64,000 nucleotides of DNA from Gaeumannomyces sp. JS-464. Taxonomy: Eukaryota; Ascomycota; Sordariomycetes; Magnaporthales; Magnaporthaceae. A program made the position numbers and the translations under genes. The DNA lies in NCBI GenBank assembly GCA_002197995.1, contig NGZR01000001.1, positions 4,712,001 through 4,776,000 of the forward strand. The letters are read 5' to 3'. The notes beneath the pieces were generated by a model. It made no database searches. It was not told where the DNA came from and saw nothing but the letters and a program-made list of their open reading frames with translations. The number at the start of each line of letters is the position of its first letter. Within the stretch, counting starts at the first letter, position 1. Positions 60,351-64,000 of the stretch are shown piece after piece.

Positions 60351-62109
60351 TTACGCGATCATGTCAATATCATCGTTCCCAGTGTGGCCGCCAGCCTGGG
60401 CGGCGCCATTCGCCACCGGAGCAGCAGTCGTCGCCGCGGCGGCACCGCCACCTCCACCCCCAAAGTAATCCTCCATCTCAGCGTCGAGCTCCTCCTGCGT
60501 CTTTTTGGGACGCGCATGTCGCTCGGCGCGACCACCTCCCTCCTCGCTCTGCTGCGACCGTCCTCCCCGCTCCCGTCTGGCGCCGGGGCGACGGCCGCCC
60601 TCCCGGCGGGGAGGGGCGTACGGGCTGCGCGAGCGCGAGCCTCCGGGAATGTATCTGTCAATGCCCTTCCGAGCGGCATCTGCCTCAAGCTCCTCGCGCG
60701 GCGACAAAGACCGAGTCCGGCCCGAGGGGGTAGAAATGCGCTCCGAGGGTCTTCCGGGCTTGATCGCCGTGTCGAACGGATTCCGGCGGCTAGACGGTCC
60801 GGATGGGAGTATGGTGAGACGAATAGGCTGGCCTGGGACAGGTTAGCATAACGTCTACAGAGGGTCCGCACCTGTTTGTTGGAAAAATGATATAGAAGCT
60901 ATCCACATGTCCTACCTGCGGCGTTGGCCCCATCAAAATCCTTAACGGCAAGGGTCGCATCCTTGTAGCTCTCGTACACAACGTAGGCTGTCCCCTCGGA
61001 TCGACCGGAGCGGTCGTAGAGAAGGTCGAGCTCGAGGATCGGGCCGATGCGGCTAAAGAGTCCCTGCTCAATCGACTAGATCAGTACTTCATCCAGGAGG
61101 CAGGCGGGGGAATGAGAGAAGCCTGGAGGCTTTCCGCGACCGGCCGGCAACACACTTGAAGGTCTTCCTCGGTCAATTCATAGTGAATGTTATCGACACG
61201 AATCTTAGTGCCCCTGGGACCGCTGGGGACCGAAGTTCGCACGTTAGTTAAGGCATGACCCTAAGCGAGGACGAGTATAAGCTCACCCGGATTCTCGCTC
61301 CGCGCTCTCCGCTCTTCGACGTGGTAGCCTTCCTCTGCGGGAGTCTGGTGACCGGTTGTCAGCAACGGCCCCGGGGCGTAGAATCTGGTGCTCGGGTGTC
61401 CTCCTCGTGAACCGTACGCACCATTGTCGTCGAATCGATCGTGAACCCACTCGCTGTTAGGAGAGTGCAGATATCTGTTAGCCACCAGAGCTTCCACCAT
61501 TCCCTCCATCGGTGCAGTCGAGGCATTTGAAAGGTTCCACATACGAATCAAGGTTGCGAGGCTCGTCTCGGTATGACTAGATTTGTCAAAGAGGAACACA
61601 ATAGAGGGCGTCGTTAGCGGTGGAATTCACGCAGTTTGGCCCCTCGGTCGCTGGGCCGATGCGAAAACATGTCGGTCGAAGAGGCTTGAATTGTCCTTGC
61701 TCTCTTGCGGCCCGAGGCGACCGACGGACAGCTGATGATGGCATTCGGAAGGAAATGAGGATGTTCAACCTGATGGTGCGAGGAGGACGGTGGGGAAAGA
61801 GAGCGACAGTTTGGCGTCAGAACGCATTGTTGGCTGCAGCGCCAGCTGCTGTCTCCTGGCTCGGGGGCTAGACAGCGTACCTTTCTGACACCATCTCGGG
61901 GATAATCTTGTCTCTCGCGCCGTCGGCTTCCTCCGCCTCCGCCTCCGCCTCCGCCGTTGCGAGAGCCGCGAGAACGGCCGCCGTTCTTCGCCTGGTGAGA
62001 GGGAGCAGGACACATGTCAGAGATTGAAGCAAATGGGTCGTGCGGGCTGATGCGTCGGGCGCGGACTAACCTGGCGCTCGGCGAGAATTTCATCAAGGCT
62101 GCGGTCCAT
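60351..62109 (-). CDS. YRA1: mRNA export adaptor Yra1/Mlo3 (ALY/REF)
   Basis: Seven exons: 62109-62071, 61991-61881, 61576-61545, 61453-61287, 61222-61156, 61075-60916 and 60832-60351, about 352 aa. Yra1/ALY couples transcription and splicing to nuclear mRNA export as part of TREX, by binding RNA and the Mex67 receptor. The N-terminal UAP56-binding motif is MDRSLDEILAERQ. An RGG/Gly-rich variable box follows (GRSRGSRNGGGGGGGGGSRR). A tiny exon codes SYRDEPRNLDS and joins to EWVHDRFDD. The RRM is TKIRVDNIHYELTEEDLQ, then GLFSRIGPILELDLLYDRSG, EGTAYVVYESYKDATLAV and FDGANAAGQPIRLTILPSGP. The C terminus is Arg-rich and ends with the conserved KKTQEELDAEMEDYF. The junction of exons 4 and 5 is one base out of phase, best explained by a missing G in the G run at 61286-61288 next to the donor. 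Confidence 0.9.
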
Positions 62110-63259
62110 GGCTGGCTGACTTGGTCGCCGCTGTTGCGACTGCTGCTGCTGCTGCTGGGGTTGTTTTTGTTGACAAGTAGTAGGATTGGTGGATGCGTGT
62201 GTGAAGACGGCGCGAGTAGGATGTGATGGGCAAGTTCTATCAAGGGTGAAGGTCGCGGCACAACAAATGCGACCGCTGTATTGGACAAGGCTGATGGCGA
62301 TCTGAATCGACTGGGTCGGCTGCAGGCGTGGTCAACAGGCGCGCGCCGCCGGAGTCAATACGTCGAAGCTCTGGAGCATGATTGACGCGTTAGGTGGGGC
62401 CGCCCCTGTGAACTAGGTTTGTTTCGGGAGCGTTCAGCAGCCGCTTGGGCTGCCCAGCCTTTAAGTTGCACCCCCAACGAATAGAGTTGCAGTTCGCCCT
62501 GGCCCAGATTTGGACAGAAGTGCTTGCATGGTTTTCGAGTTCCATCATGTTTGTCAATGTTGCGGGAAAAGAAGATGAAAAGATACCCACCTGTGTTCTG
62601 TTACCACAGCGCTATTTCTATGTGCTATCGAATGATCCATACCACGTCATCTCATGCTCCACGAAGAAAACAGTCAACTCAACTAGGCTGGGACAAACAA
62701 TGGGACGGCGAGCCCCTTATGCAGAGCATCTAACACGAACCGAAGTAATCCGAGACGCAAGACCGGTCCAACAAAACATAGGTATGCACATCGGGAACAA
62801 ACGCCACCCTTTACCTTCCGCCCCATCCAACAAGAAGAGATCATCAAGAGAAACGACAGGACCGATTTCTAGGAACGACTTTCATGGTGGCGCGTGAGAA
62901 CTACCTAGGTAGAACAGATACATAACAAGGAAACGACGCGAGAGAGAGAACGAGACTGAGAACCCCAAGATCCTGCCTATTATCATGGGCAAGCAACCCA
63001 AACACCTTCCGTGGAAAATTAAGGTGTGCGACAGTAGCGGCCGAACCTCCAGATGCAACCCACCTTACTTTTTTTGGTGAAAACGAGCAAAGCAACTCCT
63101 CACTTCCCTTCTATCGAGTGGCTCAACCCTTATGCCCCAGAGATGGAAAGAAAACGGCACGAAGCGTGGTGCGTCAAAGACGAGAAGTAAGGTTTGTTGC
63201 GACGGTGGACCGACGAGATGGATCGGCGGAGAATGTAGACGGATTGGTTGCTTAGGCGA
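62110..63259. other. intergenic between YRA1 and eIF4A, 1.15 kb
   Basis: Tandem on the minus strand: YRA1 promoter and a long 3' UTR of eIF4A. A CTACCTAGGTAG motif lies at 62901-62912. A 150-codon ORF on the plus strand (62445-62897) has no domain and looks like chance. Confidence 0.5.
62901..62912. repeat. CTACCTAGGTAG palindrome
   Basis: Perfect 12-base palindrome, minimal form of the ACCT/TAGG motif family, in non-coding DNA downstream of eIF4A. Confidence 0.7.
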
Positions 63260-64000
63260 TTAGATCAGGTCGGCGACGTTCATGGGCATCTCCTCGATCT
63301 GGGTGCTGTAGAACTGCTCAATCTCGCGCATCATGCGCACGTCCTCGGCGGTGACGAAGTTGATAGCGACACCCTTGCGGCCGAAACGACCACCACGACC
63401 GATCCTGTGGATGTAGTTCTCACGGTTGGCCGGCAGGTCGTAGTTGATGACCAGTGACACCTGCTGGACATCGATACCACGGGCCAGGAGGTCGGTGGCG
63501 ATCAGCACACGGGACGAGCCGGAGCGGAACTCCTTCATGATCAGGTCACGCTGGGCCTGGTCCATATCGCCGTGCATGGCCGAAACAGTGAAGTCGCGGG
63601 CGGTAAGCTTGTCCGTGAGCCAGTCGACCTTTCTGCGGGTGTTGCAGAAGATGACGGCCTGGGTGATAGTGACGGTCTCGTACAGGTCCGAGAGGGTATC
63701 GAGCTTCCACTCCTCCTTCTCGACAGCGATGTAGAACTGCTTGATACCCTCCAGGGTGAGCTCGTCCTTCTTGACCAGAATGCGGACGGGGTCGCGCATG
63801 AACTTGGTCGTAACCTCCAGGACATCCTGGGGCATGGTGGCCGACAGCAGAACGACCTGGGTCGACTGGGGCAGGAGCTGGAAGATGTCGTAGATTTGCT
63901 CGGTGAAACCACGCTGCACACACACAAATACCATATCAGTATAAGCAGCCCCATAGTAAGGTGCACAGTAAATGGGGGGGCAAAACGTACCGAAAGCATC
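63260..64000 (-). CDS. TIF1: eukaryotic initiation factor 4A, DEAD-box RNA helicase (partial, 3' part)
   Basis: Exons 64000-63991 (partial) and 63913-63260, with intron 63914-63990 (GTACGT/GTGCAG). The gene continues past the window end. eIF4A unwinds mRNA leaders in the eIF4F complex during translation initiation. The visible part runs from [18 protein letters not shown] through motif III SAT ([15 protein letters not shown]). Domain 2 follows: [34 protein letters not shown] (motif IV), [37 protein letters not shown] (motif V) and [20 protein letters not shown] (motif VI). The end [20 protein letters not shown] and NVADLI is the standard eIF4A C terminus. No frame break in this part. Confidence 0.95.
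   Translation of the reverse strand, partial: DAFGTFCPPIYCAPYYGAAYTDMVFVCVQRGFTEQIYDIFQLLPQSTQVVLLSATMPQDVLEVTTKFMRDPVRILVKKDELTLEGIKQFYIAVEKEEWKLDTLSDLYETVTITQAVIFCNTRRKVDWLTDKLTARDFTVSAMHGDMDQAQRDLIMKEFRSGSSRVLIATDLLARGIDVQQVSLVINYDLPANRENYIHRIGRGGRFGRKGVAINFVTAEDVRMMREIEQFYSTQIEEMPMNVADLI

Noticed and set aside
62445..62897. 150-codon open frame downstream of eIF4A on the plus strand
   Set aside because: Overlaps the expected eIF4A 3' UTR, no domain, ordinary chance length.

Overview
The window is nuclear DNA of a filamentous ascomycete (Pezizomycotina, most likely Sordariomycetes). The basis is GC-rich coding sequence, short GT-AG introns with CTAAC-like branch sites, polyproline and polyglutamine protein tails, and intergenic arrays of the TAGGTACCTA type. 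The gene content is fungal housekeeping: ATG15, SUR2-type hydroxylase, CIA84, MIS12/MTW1, BUB1 and YRA1. I see no prokaryotic operons, CRISPR, rRNA, transposon or virus. The species cannot be fixed from the sequence alone.

Layout. 1-423: C-terminal end of alpha-actinin. 2.2-4.6 kb (-): VPS9-domain Rab5 exchange factor. 6.4-8.3 kb (+): autophagic lipase ATG15. 9.1-12.0 kb (+): YL1/VPS72 subunit of the SWR1 complex. 13.4-14.5 kb (-): disordered unknown protein. 14.5-19.5 kb: 5 kb without a gene I can support. 19.5-20.8 kb (-): sphinganine C4-hydroxylase. 22.1-23.1 kb (+): TCTP. 23.5-25.0 kb (-): proline-rich, AIM3-like protein. 25.5-26.8 kb (+): kinetochore MIS12/MTW1. 27.2-29.8 kb (-): CIA84. 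31.1-32.7 kb (+): histidine acid phosphatase. 33.1-34.3 kb (-): broken rhodopsin-like membrane protein. 35.5-36.1 kb (-): VMA22-like V-ATPase assembly factor. 37.4-39.0 kb (+): enolase. 39.6-43.5 kb (+): BUB1 kinase. 43.9-45.5 kb (-): AP endonuclease APN1. 47.3-51.7 kb (+): large F-box protein with a polyglutamine tract and a CaaX end. 52.1-56.0 kb (-): valyl-tRNA synthetase with two in-frame starts. 56.7-58.4 kb (+): unknown, probably mitochondrial protein. 59.0-60.1 kb (+): 6-phosphogluconate-dehydrogenase-like protein. 60.4-62.1 kb (-): mRNA export adaptor YRA1/ALY. 63.3-64.0 kb (-): 3' part of eIF4A.

The genes are independent transcription units and form no cluster with a single function. 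Themes recur: kinetochore and checkpoint (MTW1, BUB1), vacuole and endosome (VPS9 protein, ATG15, VMA22), mitochondria (CIA84, long form of ValRS, the 56.7 kb gene) and gene expression (VPS72, ValRS, YRA1, eIF4A).

The most striking property of the window is technical. About half of the conserved genes carry apparent one-base frame breaks, nearly always one base missing. Adding the bases back gives coherent proteins of the expected length (enolase becomes exactly 438 aa). This points to consensus errors in the assembly rather than pseudogenes. I found no convincing new multi-gene system. The best biological leads are the CaaX-ending F-box protein, the dual-start ValRS, a 21-nt GT..AG stretch holding an in-frame stop in the VMA22 gene, and the two-KEN-box BUB1.
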